The position numbers and the translations under genes were made by a program. Positions 48,493 to 57,392 of a stretch of 64,000 nucleotides of DNA are shown one piece after another. A model generated the notes under the pieces. The model was not told the origin of the DNA and ran no database searches. It saw nothing but the letters and a program-made list of their open reading frames with translations. This DNA comes from Alkalibacillus aidingensis (GTDB lineage: Bacteria; Bacillota; Bacilli; Bacillales; Alkalibacillaceae). The stretch is from contig NZ_JABXWU010000001.1 of the NCBI RefSeq assembly GCF_014595945.1, positions 682,001-746,000 on the forward strand, in the 5' to 3' direction. The stretch's first letter is position 1. Each line of letters starts with the position of its first letter.

Positions 48493-48521
48493 TTGAGTAA
48501 CTGAACCGGTAGTGGTATTAT
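48493..48521 (+). promoter_or_regulatory. Sigma-A promoter of sda
   Basis: -35 TTGAGT (48493-48498), 17 bp, -10 TATTAT (48516-48521), directly downstream of the DnaA boxes. Confidence 0.75.
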
Positions 48522-48580
48522 AGATTCAAATTTGAAAGTGAATCGTTTGGGGGGTGCGAGCCAAGAGGGCTTAACGACAT

Positions 48581-48721
48581 ATGGAAACCTTATCAGATCA
48601 ACTGTTAATCGAATCGTACAAAAAGGCAAAAGCATTAGATCTAAATGATGATTTCATTGCTTTGATCGAAAAAGAATTGAAAAAAAGAGGGCTGGCTGAT
48701 CATTTGAAAGAAACTTCTTAA
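48581..48721 (+). CDS. sda: Sporulation checkpoint kinase inhibitor Sda
   Basis: 46-residue helical-hairpin protein that blocks autophosphorylation of the sporulation kinase KinA when replication is disturbed. Starts [17 protein letters not shown]; the LSD(E/Q)LLIESY and DFIALIEKE(L/I)K segments match B. subtilis Sda, which has the same length and also lies beside yqeG. Ribosome site AGAGGG is rather far (about 12 nt). Followed by its own terminator. Confidence 0.94.
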   Translation: METLSDQLLIESYKKAKALDLNDDFIALIEKELKKRGLADHLKETS

Positions 48722-48750
48722 TGTCTTGGTTTTTTCCTATATATATAGGC

Positions 48751-48780
48751 ACTGACACATATTGTTGTGTCAGTTTTTTT
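48751..48780 (+). terminator. Terminator of sda
   Basis: ACTGACACA / TGTGTCAGT stem, 6-nt loop, then seven T. Confidence 0.93.
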
Positions 48781-48805
48781 ATGCTTTTATTTAGATAGTT
48801 TTGCT

Positions 48806-48834
48806 TTTCAAAAGACATATAATATCGTTATAAT
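48806..48834 (+). promoter_or_regulatory. Promoter of the mrp operon
   Basis: Perfect -10 TATAAT (48829-48834) with weak -35 TTTCAA (48806-48811) at 17 bp, 46 bp before mrpA. Confidence 0.6.
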
Positions 48835-48880
48835 GTTACTGTATTATGTGGCTTAGTTTTCGAAAGGATGAAAAATCGGT

Positions 48881-51211
48881 ATGATTTATGCAGTTTTTGC
48901 CCCATTATTATTCGCAGTACTTATACCTTTCTTAAGTCGATGGAAGGATCGAGTACATACAGGTTGGCTAATTCTTCCTGTACCTTTAGCAATCTTTATC
49001 TACTTTCTTCAGTTTGTTGGACCTAATTTCGAACCACAGTCCATGTCTGTTGATTGGATCCCATCACTCAATATCTCTTTGAGTTTTTATCTTGATGGGT
49101 TAAGTTTACTTTTTTCACTACTAATTAGTGGAATTGGTATGTTAGTTGTTCTTTATTCCATTTACTACTTAAATCATAAAGAGCAGCTTGGCCATTTTTA
49201 TACATACCTCTATATTTTTATGAGTGCTATGTTAGGTGTTGTGTTATCTGATAATGTGTATGTTCTTTACACATTTTGGGAAATGACATCTATTTCATCA
49301 TTTTTACTAATCGGATACTGGCATTACCGTGAGCGTTCACGATACGGTGCTCTTAAATCGATGTTAATCACTGTTTTCGGTGGGTTTAGTTTACTAGGGG
49401 GATTAATCCTACTAAATATCGTTACAGGAACCACTAGTATACGTGAGATGGTTGCACAATCAGAAGTTATTTTGGATAGCCCTTATTTCCCACTTATTCT
49501 GGTCTTTTTATTACTAGGTGCGTTCACTAAATCTGCACAGTTCCCATTCCATATTTGGTTGCCTGATGCTATGGAAGCACCAACTCCAGTTAGTGCTTAT
49601 CTACACTCAGCCACGATGGTTAAGGCCGGGATCTATTTAATTGCTCGTTTTTCTCCTATATTTGCTGGGGAACCAAACTTCTTTGTCGTGGTTAGCTTAT
49701 TTGGTATTGTCACGCTTGCATGGGCCTCCTATATGGCAGTCAGACAAACCGATTTAAAAGGAATTCTTGCCTATTCAACCATCAGTCAATTGGGAATGAT
49801 CATGGCTATGTTAGGCTTTGGTACCGATGTAGCCTTATTCGCTGCAGTTTTCCATATTCTAAATCACGCAACGTTTAAAGGTAGTTTGTTTATGATTGCT
49901 GGTATTGTCGATCATGAAACTGGTACTAGAGACATTCGAAAACTTGGTGGGTTATTCACTCTAATGCCAATTTCGGGTACATTAGCCATCTTTGGTACAT
50001 TCTCTATGGCAGGGGTGCCATTGCCGTTTTTAAATGGGTTTTACAGTAAAGAAATGTTCTTTGAGGCGACCTTGCTTAATCAAGCAGCTGGACCATTCGG
50101 TCAGTTCTTAGTTGCTGCTATACCTGTATTAGCGGTCGTTGGTAGTATCTTTACATTCGTTTATTCTATGTACTTGTTCTTTGGGACATTTAGAGGTAAA
50201 TATCGTGAAGAAGAACTACCTCAGAAACCACATGAAGCACCAAAAATGATGCTTCTGCCACCATTCTTATTAGTATTAGGAGTTATTCTTATTGGCCTAA
50301 TACCTGAGGTGTTTAACCAATCACTCATTACGCATGCAGCAGATGCTGTTTTTGGTGAGGAAATCAATAAATCCATTTATTTCTGGCACGGTTTAGTTCC
50401 GGCATTCTATATGTCTTTAGCAGTTGTCGTGTTAGGCGTTGCTTTATATTTAACAAAACACAAATGGGAAGGCGTTTACTCTATCTTACCAGGTAAACTA
50501 AGCTTTAATAGGATTTATGACTGGTTAGTAGAAAAGATAGAATCCACCTCTAATAGGATCACGACATCTTATATGACTGGCTCATTAAGACTTTATATGG
50601 TGCTCTTATTAACGGCGATCTTTGTCATTACGAGTGGAGTGCTTGTTCAAACAGGTGGAATCAATTTGGAAGTTACAGACGTAGCGCCTATAACAGTTAC
50701 GGAGGTAATTGTAGCCTTATTTATTGCTTTTGCAGCTATTGCAACTATCTTTACACATAACAGAATAGCCGTCATCTTAACGGTTGGTGTTGTTGGGTAT
50801 GGTTTATCCATACTATTCGTGCTTTACCGAGCACCTGACTTAGCATTAACACAACTAATTGTTGAAACAGTTACGGTTGCATTGTTTATGCTTTGTTTCT
50901 ATCACTTACCAAATCTCAGTAAAACAAAAGCACCATTATTCCAAAAGGGCATCAATGTTGCCATTTCAGTTGGATTTGGCTTATTAATGATGGTTGTTGG
51001 TATAAGTGCCTATAATAGTCGCGCTTTTGATCCAATTTCAGACTTCTTTATTGAAAACAGCTACCCATTAGGTGGGGGCGATAATATGGTTAACGTTATC
51101 TTAGTCGACTTCCGGGGAATTGATACCCTATTTGAAGTAGCTGTGTTATTTGGAGCGGCTTTAGCTGTCTATGCTATGATTAAACTTCGCCGAAATAAGG
51201 GGGCGAAATAA
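48881..51211 (+). CDS. mrpA: Na+/H+ antiporter subunit MrpA
   Basis: Largest subunit of the multi-subunit Mrp antiporter; NuoL-like. 776 residues, about 20 helices: an N-terminal proton-channel domain with FWEMTSISSFLLIGYW, PFHIWLPDAMEAPTPVSAYLHSATMVKAG and HATFKGSLFM, then the MbhD-like (about 605-685) and MbhE-like (about 690-775) parts ending SYPLGGGDNMVNVILVDFRGIDTLFE. ATG with AAAGGATG. Its stop is followed immediately by the mrpC ATG; the mrpB gene expected between them is missing. Confidence 0.95.
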   Translation: MIYAVFAPLLFAVLIPFLSRWKDRVHTGWLILPVPLAIFIYFLQFVGPNFEPQSMSVDWIPSLNISLSFYLDGLSLLFSLLISGIGMLVVLYSIYYLNHKEQLGHFYTYLYIFMSAMLGVVLSDNVYVLYTFWEMTSISSFLLIGYWHYRERSRYGALKSMLITVFGGFSLLGGLILLNIVTGTTSIREMVAQSEVILDSPYFPLILVFLLLGAFTKSAQFPFHIWLPDAMEAPTPVSAYLHSATMVKAGIYLIARFSPIFAGEPNFFVVVSLFGIVTLAWASYMAVRQTDLKGILAYSTISQLGMIMAMLGFGTDVALFAAVFHILNHATFKGSLFMIAGIVDHETGTRDIRKLGGLFTLMPISGTLAIFGTFSMAGVPLPFLNGFYSKEMFFEATLLNQAAGPFGQFLVAAIPVLAVVGSIFTFVYSMYLFFGTFRGKYREEELPQKPHEAPKMMLLPPFLLVLGVILIGLIPEVFNQSLITHAADAVFGEEINKSIYFWHGLVPAFYMSLAVVVLGVALYLTKHKWEGVYSILPGKLSFNRIYDWLVEKIESTSNRITTSYMTGSLRLYMVLLLTAIFVITSGVLVQTGGINLEVTDVAPITVTEVIVALFIAFAAIATIFTHNRIAVILTVGVVGYGLSILFVLYRAPDLALTQLIVETVTVALFMLCFYHLPNLSKTKAPLFQKGINVAISVGFGLLMMVVGISAYNSRAFDPISDFFIENSYPLGGGDNMVNVILVDFRGIDTLFEVAVLFGAALAVYAMIKLRRNKGAK

Positions 51212-51550
51212 ATGGAGATTATTATGACCGTGTTAGCGTCAATTTTATTTGCTACCGGAATCTATAACTTGTTACAAAAACAGTTATTAAGAATTGTTAT
51301 AGGAACCGTGCTAGTATCTCATGGTGCACACCTCTTTTTATTGACTATGTCTCAACTTAAACGAGGTGCCCCACCATTGGTGGTAGATGGTGTGACACAA
51401 TATACTGATCCACTGCCACAAGCGCTAATATTAACAGCTATTGTTATTAGCTTTGGAGTGACGAGTTTCTTACTCGTCCTTGCTTACCGTACTTATACGT
51501 TAAACAAGACAGATAATATGGAAGAATTGCGAGGTAGTGAACATGAATAA
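51212..51550 (+). CDS. mrpC: Na+/H+ antiporter subunit MrpC
   Basis: 112-residue NuoK-like subunit with three helices; typical SHGAHLFLLTMSQLKRGAPP, YTDPLPQALILTAIVISFGVTSFLLVLAYR. The length and motifs are those of MrpC (113 residues in B. subtilis), not MrpB. A GGGGGCG just before the mrpA stop acts as ribosome site. Confidence 0.95.
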   Translation: MEIIMTVLASILFATGIYNLLQKQLLRIVIGTVLVSHGAHLFLLTMSQLKRGAPPLVVDGVTQYTDPLPQALILTAIVISFGVTSFLLVLAYRTYTLNKTDNMEELRGSEHE

Positions 51551-53024
51551 CTTAATCGTTTTACCAATCATCCTACCACTCGTGGCAAGTGTGATCGTAG
51601 CGTTCTTTCCAAAAAAGTTAAATATCGCACGTAAATTTTCGCAAATAACTTCAGTCTTATTAACAGCTGTTGCTGCCTATCTCGCCTGGTATGTTTTCAC
51701 GAATGAAACAGTTGTGATGCAGTCGGGGGGGTGGGATGCACCATTTGGAATCTCCATTGTAGGTGATTCCTTATCCATGTTATTGGTGTTAACAAGTTCG
51801 ATCGTTGGTACAGCTGCCATTTTCTATGCACCTTCTGCTTTAGAGGAACAACAAGAAAAGTTTTATTTCTACACGTTCTATTTCTTATTGATATCAGGTG
51901 TATCAGGTGCATTTATGACGGGTGACCTTTTTAACTTGTTCGTGTTCTTTGAAGTATTATTAATGGCTTCCTACGGATTAATTGTACTTGGTAACGGAAA
52001 GATACAATTAAGAGAATCATTTAAATATGTCCTATTTAATCTATTTTCTTCCATGCTTTTCGTTACGTCTGTGGCTTTTATCTACGCCATTACTGGAACC
52101 GTCAACCTCGCTCATTTAGCTGAGCGAGTTGGGGAAATTGAAGAACAAGGGATTTTAACCACAGTAGCTATTGTATTGTTCTTTGTTTTTGCTGTTAAGG
52201 CAGCGATATTTCCACTCTATTATTGGTTACCAAACTCATATGTTGTACCAAATCCGGTTGTGTCCGCATTATTTGGTGCCTTATTAACTAAAGTAGGTAT
52301 TTACTCTATCCTACGTGTATTCACACTTATTTTCGTGCACGATACTGGCGTTACTCACCAAATTTTTATTTGGTTAGCCATGTTAACGATGCTCTTCGGA
52401 GTGATTGGGGCATTATCCACGAATAATGTAAAGTTAATTATTACTTATAACATTATTCCAGCAATCGGTTTTATGTTAATGGGTGTCGGTTTGTTTACCG
52501 AAACCGCTATAGCAGGATCTGTTTATTATTTAATGCACGATATGGTAATTAAGGGAGCTCTCTTTTTCTTCATAGGTGCTCTAATAGTAGCTGCGGGTAC
52601 TAAAGACTTAACGAAGATGACCGGCGTCATTCAGAAATACCCGTTATTAGGTTGGCTTTTCTTCATCGCATCATTAGTACTTGCTGGAGTTCCACCTTTT
52701 AGTGGTTTTATTGGAAAGCTTCTATTATTACAGGGTGGGCTTGATCAGGAAGAATTTTTACTCGTGATTGTCGCTTTAGTTTCAAGTTTACTTATCTTGT
52801 TTTCTATGATGCGCATTTTTATACGGGGCTTCTGGGGAGAATTGATGGAAGGTATTTCAGATAATCGTAAGCGAGTAAGAAACTTGACCATCCCTGGTTT
52901 AGTACTATTAAGTATATCAGTTTATTTAGGGATCGCTGCTGAGTCGGTTTATCCTCATATCGAAGCGATTGCAAATATGTTACTAGACAGAACTGAATAT
53001 ATCAGTACTGTTTTAAAGGAGTAA
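51543..53024 (+). CDS. mrpD: Na+/H+ antiporter subunit MrpD
   Basis: NuoM/N-like proton-translocating subunit. About 493 residues, 14 helices: FNLFVFFEVLLMASYGLIVLG with the conserved Glu, AVKAAIFPLYYWLPNSYVVPNPVVSALFGALLTKVG with the conserved Lys, and HDMVIKGALFFFIG. Start ATG 51543, overlapping mrpC by 8 bp, with GAGGT upstream; a GTG two codons earlier is rejected. Confidence 0.95.
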   Translation: MNNLIVLPIILPLVASVIVAFFPKKLNIARKFSQITSVLLTAVAAYLAWYVFTNETVVMQSGGWDAPFGISIVGDSLSMLLVLTSSIVGTAAIFYAPSALEEQQEKFYFYTFYFLLISGVSGAFMTGDLFNLFVFFEVLLMASYGLIVLGNGKIQLRESFKYVLFNLFSSMLFVTSVAFIYAITGTVNLAHLAERVGEIEEQGILTTVAIVLFFVFAVKAAIFPLYYWLPNSYVVPNPVVSALFGALLTKVGIYSILRVFTLIFVHDTGVTHQIFIWLAMLTMLFGVIGALSTNNVKLIITYNIIPAIGFMLMGVGLFTETAIAGSVYYLMHDMVIKGALFFFIGALIVAAGTKDLTKMTGVIQKYPLLGWLFFIASLVLAGVPPFSGFIGKLLLLQGGLDQEEFLLVIVALVSSLLILFSMMRIFIRGFWGELMEGISDNRKRVRNLTIPGLVLLSISVYLGIAAESVYPHIEAIANMLLDRTEYISTVLKE

Positions 53025-53031
53025 TGTTATT

Positions 53032-53508
53032 ATGGCCATTCAGATTATCTTTAATGTACTCATAGCCTTAATGTGGATGTTTCTTCAAGAAACATATACA
53101 TTTTTGTCATTTTTCACTGGTTATTTAATCGGGATAGTCCTACTCTTCTTCTTAAGACGATTTGTACCTGATATATACTATATGACAAGGTTGTACAGAA
53201 CAGTCAAAATGTGTTTATTATTTTTACGTGAGCTTGTCTTATCTAGTATTAGTATTGTCAAATTAGCATACAAGCCTACGTTGGATATTGAGCCGGGAAT
53301 TTTTGCATTACCAATTGAATTAAAAAGTAATTGGGAGATTGCTTTATTAGCCAATCTAATTTCTCTTACACCTGGAACCTTATCTGTAGCTGTAGCTGAT
53401 GACAACTCTAAAATTTACATTCATGCTATGGACCTACCAGACGTAGAATCGTCTATTAATGAGATCAAAGAAACATTCGAGAAAGCAATCATGGAGGTGA
53501 CACGTTAA
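53032..53508 (+). CDS. mrpE: Na+/H+ antiporter subunit MrpE
   Basis: 158 residues, two to three N-terminal membrane segments followed by a soluble domain with SNWEIALLANLISLTPGTLSVAVADD, the signature of MrpE. Required for full complex assembly in studied Bacillus systems. Confidence 0.94.
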   Translation: MAIQIIFNVLIALMWMFLQETYTFLSFFTGYLIGIVLLFFLRRFVPDIYYMTRLYRTVKMCLLFLRELVLSSISIVKLAYKPTLDIEPGIFALPIELKSNWEIALLANLISLTPGTLSVAVADDNSKIYIHAMDLPDVESSINEIKETFEKAIMEVTR

Positions 53509-53814
53509 ATGCTAGATGAATTTGGCTCCTCTATGTTGGAATTGGTTTTACCGATTTGCTTTATCGTTGTCGCAATTTCAATTGTTATTCTTGTTTATCG
53601 TGTGATCGTTGGCCCAACTAATCCTGACCGCGCTGTAGCGTTGGATTCAATTGGTATTAATATGATGGCGTTGGTTGGCCTACAAGCGATCAATCTTGGG
53701 ACCGATAAATTAAATGATGTTGTACTATTAATCGGTATTCTTTTATTTATCGGGACAATAGCGATTGCGAAATTCTTAGAAAAGGGTGTTATCATTGATC
53801 GATATAATCGTTAG
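53509..53814 (+). CDS. mrpF: Na+/H+ antiporter subunit MrpF
   Basis: 101 residues, three helices; RVIVGPTNPDRAVALDSIGINMMALVGL is the family hallmark. ATG follows the mrpE stop directly, and GGAGGTGACACG inside the end of mrpE is the ribosome site. Confidence 0.94.
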   Translation: MLDEFGSSMLELVLPICFIVVAISIVILVYRVIVGPTNPDRAVALDSIGINMMALVGLQAINLGTDKLNDVVLLIGILLFIGTIAIAKFLEKGVIIDRYNR

Positions 53815-54127
53815 TGTACTATTATTACTTGGAGCATTTTTTACCCTTTCTGGTTCATTAGGCATCTTGCGTTTCCCAGATGTCTATTCACGGTTACACG
53901 CAGCCACGAAAGCCGCAACTTTAGGAGTAGCAGGTATACTTCTAGGTGCATTTGTCTATTTATTTGTAGATGTCGGGATTGTTAGTGGCAAGTTATTGTT
54001 AGGAATCTTCTTCGTCTTAATTACCGCTCCTATCAGTGGTCACATGATCTCTCGCGCTGCGTATAACTCTGGTGTTGAGTTATGGCATCAAACAAAGAAA
54101 GATCACCTAAAAAATGAACTAAAATAA
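53795..54127 (+). CDS. mrpG: Na+/H+ antiporter subunit MrpG
   Basis: About 110 residues, three helices; GSLGILRFPDVYSRLHAATKAATLGVAG is diagnostic. No ATG is available at the start. TTG at 53795 is best placed relative to AAGGG (8 nt); a GTG at 53786 lies on that site. It overlaps the end of mrpF by 20 bp. Last gene of the operon. Confidence 0.9.
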   Translation: MIDIIVSVLLLLGAFFTLSGSLGILRFPDVYSRLHAATKAATLGVAGILLGAFVYLFVDVGIVSGKLLLGIFFVLITAPISGHMISRAAYNSGVELWHQTKKDHLKNELK

Positions 54128-54133
54128 TTAATT

Positions 54134-54183
54134 GCTGCCTTCAAAGTTGCTGATCTCAGGCAAGCTTAAGGCAGCTTTTTATT
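54134..54183 (+). terminator. Terminator of the mrp operon
   Basis: GCTGCCTT (54134-54141) pairs with AAGGCAGC before TTTTTATTT; the loop is long and may fold further. Confidence 0.85.
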
Positions 54184-54243
54184 TATGACATAATTATTTT
54201 ATAAAAAATCACCATTGAACACGCACAGAAACCCAATCTCCAC

Positions 54244-54251
54244 CATACAAT
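54244..54251 (+). promoter_or_regulatory. Possible mother-cell -10 element before sigK
   Basis: CATACAAT matches the -10 used by sigma-E (and approaches sigma-K), 43 bp before sigK. No clear -35 partner is visible, so this is tentative. Confidence 0.4.
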
Positions 54252-54293
54252 TTAAGTATAAGTCTACAACCTAGATAAGGTGGAGTTGATGAC

Positions 54294-55028
54294 ATGTTAA
54301 GTATTCTAAAATTACTTTCACTCCTCTTTCAGAATCCCTATTTTTTCGTTGCTTATGTTAAAGGCAACGCATTTCCACAACCTTTATCCCCAGAAGAAGA
54401 ACAGCATTATCTAGAACGATGGCAGCACGGAGATGTCGAAGCAAGGAATAAGTTAATCGAACACAACTTGCGTTTAGTCGCCCATATCGCCAAAAAGTAC
54501 GAACAAAACAAGGAAGATCAGGAAGACTTAATATCAATCGGCACTATTGGCTTAATAAAGGGCGTAGAGAGCTTTTCTCTTGATAAGGGTACTAAACTAG
54601 CTACATATGTCGCAAGATGCATAGACAACGAAATCCTGATGTTTCTACGCTCCTCTAAAAAGAGTAATAAGGATGTTTCTTTGCAGGACCCAATAGGGCA
54701 TGATAAAGAAGGCAATGAAATTAGTCTGATTGATGTTCTGAAATCTGACCAACCCGATCTGACTGAAAAAATCCAAACAGCTTTAGAAATTGAACAAATT
54801 TTTAAGTATATCCATTTATTAGATGAACGAGAAAGAGAAGTGATTACTAAAAGGTATGGCCTAGGTAACCAAAAAGAATTTACACAACGTGAAATAGCCA
54901 AATCATTAAATATTTCTCGTAGTTATGTTTCTAGAATTGAGAAGCGTGCTTTAATGAAGATGTTTCACGCTTTTTATCGTGATGAGGAAAAAAAGAAGAA
55001 AAAAAGAGAAAATCAGTCCTATAATTAG
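54294..55028 (+). CDS. sigK: Sporulation sigma factor SigK (pro-sigma-K)
   Basis: Late mother-cell sigma factor. 244 residues in one uninterrupted frame: an N-terminal hydrophobic prosequence (about 1-20, removed by SpoIVFB in the family) ending before [12 protein letters not shown], region 2 ([49 protein letters not shown]) and region 4 HTH ([29 protein letters not shown]). In B. subtilis 168 the gene is split by the skin element; here no insertion is present. ATG with AAGGTGGAG. Confidence 0.96.
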   Translation: MLSILKLLSLLFQNPYFFVAYVKGNAFPQPLSPEEEQHYLERWQHGDVEARNKLIEHNLRLVAHIAKKYEQNKEDQEDLISIGTIGLIKGVESFSLDKGTKLATYVARCIDNEILMFLRSSKKSNKDVSLQDPIGHDKEGNEISLIDVLKSDQPDLTEKIQTALEIEQIFKYIHLLDEREREVITKRYGLGNQKEFTQREIAKSLNISRSYVSRIEKRALMKMFHAFYRDEEKKKKKRENQSYN

Positions 55029-55039
55029 GCAGGTACCAT

Positions 55040-55069
55040 AACCGCATTCACCCACTCCATCATAAATTA
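55040..55069 (+). promoter_or_regulatory. Probable sigma-K promoter
   Basis: AACC (55040-55043) and CATAAATTA (55061-55069) at 17-bp spacing fit the sigma-K consensus (AC at -35, CATANNNTA at -10). It precedes a small peptide gene next to sigK itself. Confidence 0.55.
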
Positions 55070-55104
55070 ATCATATGAAAGGTCTTAAAAAAGGAGTGGA
55101 AGAT

Positions 55105-55245
55105 ATGTATTACGGTCAACCTTATTATCCCTACTACCCTCCTTACCCTCCGTATGACTCTGGTGGTTTCGATTTCGGTTTATTGATTGTAACGTTATTG
55201 CTACTGCTTATTCTTGGTGGTTATTATGTCTATACAACCAGATAA
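55105..55245 (+). CDS. Small Tyr/Pro-rich membrane peptide
   Basis: 46 residues: MYYGQPYYPYYPPYPPYDS followed by a glycine turn and one strongly hydrophobic helix (FGLLIVTLLLLLILGGYYVY). AAGGAGTGGA is a good ribosome site. I do not know an exact family; the plan (short polar Tyr/Gly/Pro head, single C-terminal helix) recalls the YjcZ-type spore peptides. A sigma-K-like promoter 36 bp upstream and its position after sigK suggest a mother-cell, perhaps coat- or membrane-associated, product. Missed by length cut-offs. Confidence 0.7.
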   Translation: MYYGQPYYPYYPPYPPYDSGGFDFGLLIVTLLLLLILGGYYVYTTR

Positions 55246-55308
55246 ATACAATTAGTTTCTTAACTTCAACTTAACACAGTTCACTAAATAGTAGGCTCAA
55301 ATTATTCT

Positions 55309-55363
55309 TAAAAACCACAGCTACTCCTCACATTAAATAAGGAAGTAGCTGTGGTTTTTATTT
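55309..55363. terminator. Bidirectional terminator between the small peptide gene and mtnN
   Basis: AAAAACCACAGCTACT pairs with AGTAGCTGTGGTTTTT around an 18-nt loop; T runs on both sides serve the two convergent genes. Confidence 0.9.
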
Positions 55364-56047
55364 GAGTATATTTAGAATAAAATTCGCGCTGTTTTTAGCT
55401 GCACGCTCGAGGTACTGTTCAAATGAGATATTAGATTCTTTTCCTGCTATATCTGATAAAGACCTTATAATTAAGCACGGTGTACCATATTGATAGCAAA
55501 CCTGCGCAATAGATACTGCCTCCATTTCTAACGCTTTAACTCCTGGTAATAGCTGCTTCACCTGTTCCACTCGGTCGAGGTCTGACATAAAGGAATCTCC
55601 TGTACCTATCAAACCTTTAATAACCTTAACATCATCAGGCAAGACCCCTTTGACCTCTTCAGCTCTCTTGATCAGTTCTTCATTTGAATGATAAGTTTCT
55701 GGCATTTGTGGAATTTGACCGTACTTATAACCAAAACCCGTAGCATCGGCATCATGATGGACTGTCTGTTCACCAATGACAATGTCACCTACATCTAATT
55801 CTGGATCTGTTCCCCCTGATGAACCCGTGTTTATAACATAATCAGGCTGAAATTGCTCATGCAAAATCGTTGTCGATAGAGCAGCATTAACTTTACCTAT
55901 ACCTGATTGTAATAAGACAACATCCTCACCGGCATAAGTACCCTCATAAAACCTACAGTTCGCGACTGTAATTTCATTTTTAATATCCACTTGAGATTTT
56001 AACCATTCTAGTTCTTCTTCCATTGCACCAATAATACCGTATTTCAT
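55358..56047 (-). CDS. mtnN: MTA/SAH nucleosidase
   Basis: Cleaves S-adenosylhomocysteine and methylthioadenosine, recycling by-products of the many methyltransferases. 229 residues: IIGAMEEELEWL with the catalytic Glu, NTGSSGGTDPEL, ALEMEAVSIAQV, and the catalytic Asp in RSLSDIAGK. Last gene of the minus-strand block. Confidence 0.96.
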   Translation of the reverse strand: MKYGIIGAMEEELEWLKSQVDIKNEITVANCRFYEGTYAGEDVVLLQSGIGKVNAALSTTILHEQFQPDYVINTGSSGGTDPELDVGDIVIGEQTVHHDADATGFGYKYGQIPQMPETYHSNEELIKRAEEVKGVLPDDVKVIKGLIGTGDSFMSDLDRVEQVKQLLPGVKALEMEAVSIAQVCYQYGTPCLIIRSLSDIAGKESNISFEQYLERAAKNSANFILNILK

Positions 56048-56072
56048 AGTTGATCGACCTTTCGTTTAGATT

Positions 56073-56774
56073 CTACTCTTCGTAGCCATGATTATCATCT
56101 TCTAACTCTTCTTCATCAAAATCTGGGTGTTTATCGTTAACGTATAATTCTTCTACTTTTTGTGGTTGCCATCCTTCATCTTCAACCCAATTTAAATAGA
56201 CACGATAAATATCGTTTTGCTCAAGATCTGTTACTGTTCCAATAATTCGATCGGGAACACCACCACTTTCCAACCACCAGTAAATAATATTATCCTCTTC
56301 TAAACCTGTTGCGTACTGAATAGCTTGTTCCATTTCCTGGCGATCTTGTGATTCTTCGGTTAAATCAATCACATGAGGTTCTTCTTGTTCAGTGCCAATT
56401 GGCTGCCAATCTTGCTCGAGGACACGAATGACATTCTCATCATCTGAATCTGAAGTAGATTCAGTTCCAGTTTCCTCTGCGCTTTCCTCTTGATCATTTG
56501 AGTCCTCTTGATCACCTTCAGTTTGTTCATTAGGTGTCTTTTGATCTCCATCTTCTTCGTCACTATTTTCTTCATCACTAGCAGACTCTTCAGATTGAGC
56601 AGATTCCTCATTTAATTGATCTTGATTTTCATCGTCCCCACCAAAAAACCAAATGACTATTAAACCTAAGAGTAACAAAACGATTAACCAGATTAAATAA
56701 TTGATAGTCCTAGTACTTTTACGACGTTTCTCGTAACGCTCAGAACGGCTAATATCTGGTGATTGATGATCCAT
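56073..56774 (-). CDS. yrrS: YrrS family membrane protein (DUF1510)
   Basis: 233 residues: short basic cytoplasmic head (RSERYEKRRKSTRTINY), one membrane helix (LIWLIVLLLLGLIVIWFFGG), an extreme Asp/Glu/Gln/Ser linker (about 50-115), then a DUF1510-type extracellular domain with YWWLESGGVPDRIIGTVTDLEQNDIYRVYLNWVEDEGW. Placed between greA and mtnN as in B. subtilis; a role at the cell wall is suspected for the family. Confidence 0.88.
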   Translation of the reverse strand: MDHQSPDISRSERYEKRRKSTRTINYLIWLIVLLLLGLIVIWFFGGDDENQDQLNEESAQSEESASDEENSDEEDGDQKTPNEQTEGDQEDSNDQEESAEETGTESTSDSDDENVIRVLEQDWQPIGTEQEEPHVIDLTEESQDRQEMEQAIQYATGLEEDNIIYWWLESGGVPDRIIGTVTDLEQNDIYRVYLNWVEDEGWQPQKVEELYVNDKHPDFDEEELEDDNHGYEE

Positions 56775-56812
56775 TCGTCTCCCCCTTTACATAACCATTA
56801 TACCTGTCTTTA

Positions 56813-56842
56813 GAAAAATCCTACACTTTGTTGTGTAGGATT
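56813..56842 (-). terminator. Terminator of greA
   Basis: AATCCTACAC / GTGTAGGATT stem with a 6-nt loop, then TTTTCT on the minus strand. Confidence 0.85.
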
Positions 56843-56856
56843 AATCCTTAAACGGG

Positions 56857-57333
56857 TTACTTAACTTCAACAATCTCAACTTCAAATTCCCCACCTGGTG
56901 TTTGAACCATGACTTTATCGCCAACCTTTTTACCTAACAAGCTTTTGGCCATAGGTGAATCATTTGAGATTCTTCCTTCAAAAGGATCAGCTTCTGCACT
57001 ACCAACAATTTGATATTCTTCTTCATCACCTTCTGGAAGTTCAACAAATTTGACTGTTTTACCAAGCTGAACCACTTCATTATTGTCTTCATCATTCTCA
57101 ATAATAACCGCGTAGCGAATCATGTTTTCTAGTTGAGAGATGCGTGACTCAACAAAAGCTTGCTCATCTTTCGCTGCGTCATACTCAGAGTTTTCGGATA
57201 GATCTCCAAAACTTCTGGCAACTTTAATCCGTTCAACTACCTCAGGACGTCTAACGGTTTTTAACTCCTCTAATTCGTCTTGTAATTTCTGTTTCCCCTC
57301 TTCAGTCATATAGTAGCTTTTTTCTTCTGCCAT
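56857..57333 (-). CDS. greA: Transcription elongation factor GreA
   Basis: Rescues backtracked RNA polymerase by stimulating transcript cleavage. 158 residues: N-terminal coiled coil with [46 protein letters not shown] (the acidic tip is [12 protein letters not shown]) and the C-terminal FKBP-like domain ending [22 protein letters not shown]. Confidence 0.97.
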   Translation of the reverse strand: MAEEKSYYMTEEGKQKLQDELEELKTVRRPEVVERIKVARSFGDLSENSEYDAAKDEQAFVESRISQLENMIRYAVIIENDEDNNEVVQLGKTVKFVELPEGDEEEYQIVGSAEADPFEGRISNDSPMAKSLLGKKVGDKVMVQTPGGEFEVEIVEVK

Positions 57334-57392
57334 GACTTATACACTCCTTTATTGATCTCTGTATGTTATGCTATAAGTTTCTACATTTTCAT

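Noticed and set aside
51211-51550. Reading the second mrp gene as mrpB
   Set aside because: Its 112-residue length, three helices and the YTDPLPQALILTAIVISFG motif are those of MrpC; the MnhB-type motifs of MrpB are not present.
54294-55028. Remnant of a skin-type element in sigK
   Set aside because: The sigK frame is continuous through regions 2 to 4, with no insertion, attachment repeat or recombinase gene.
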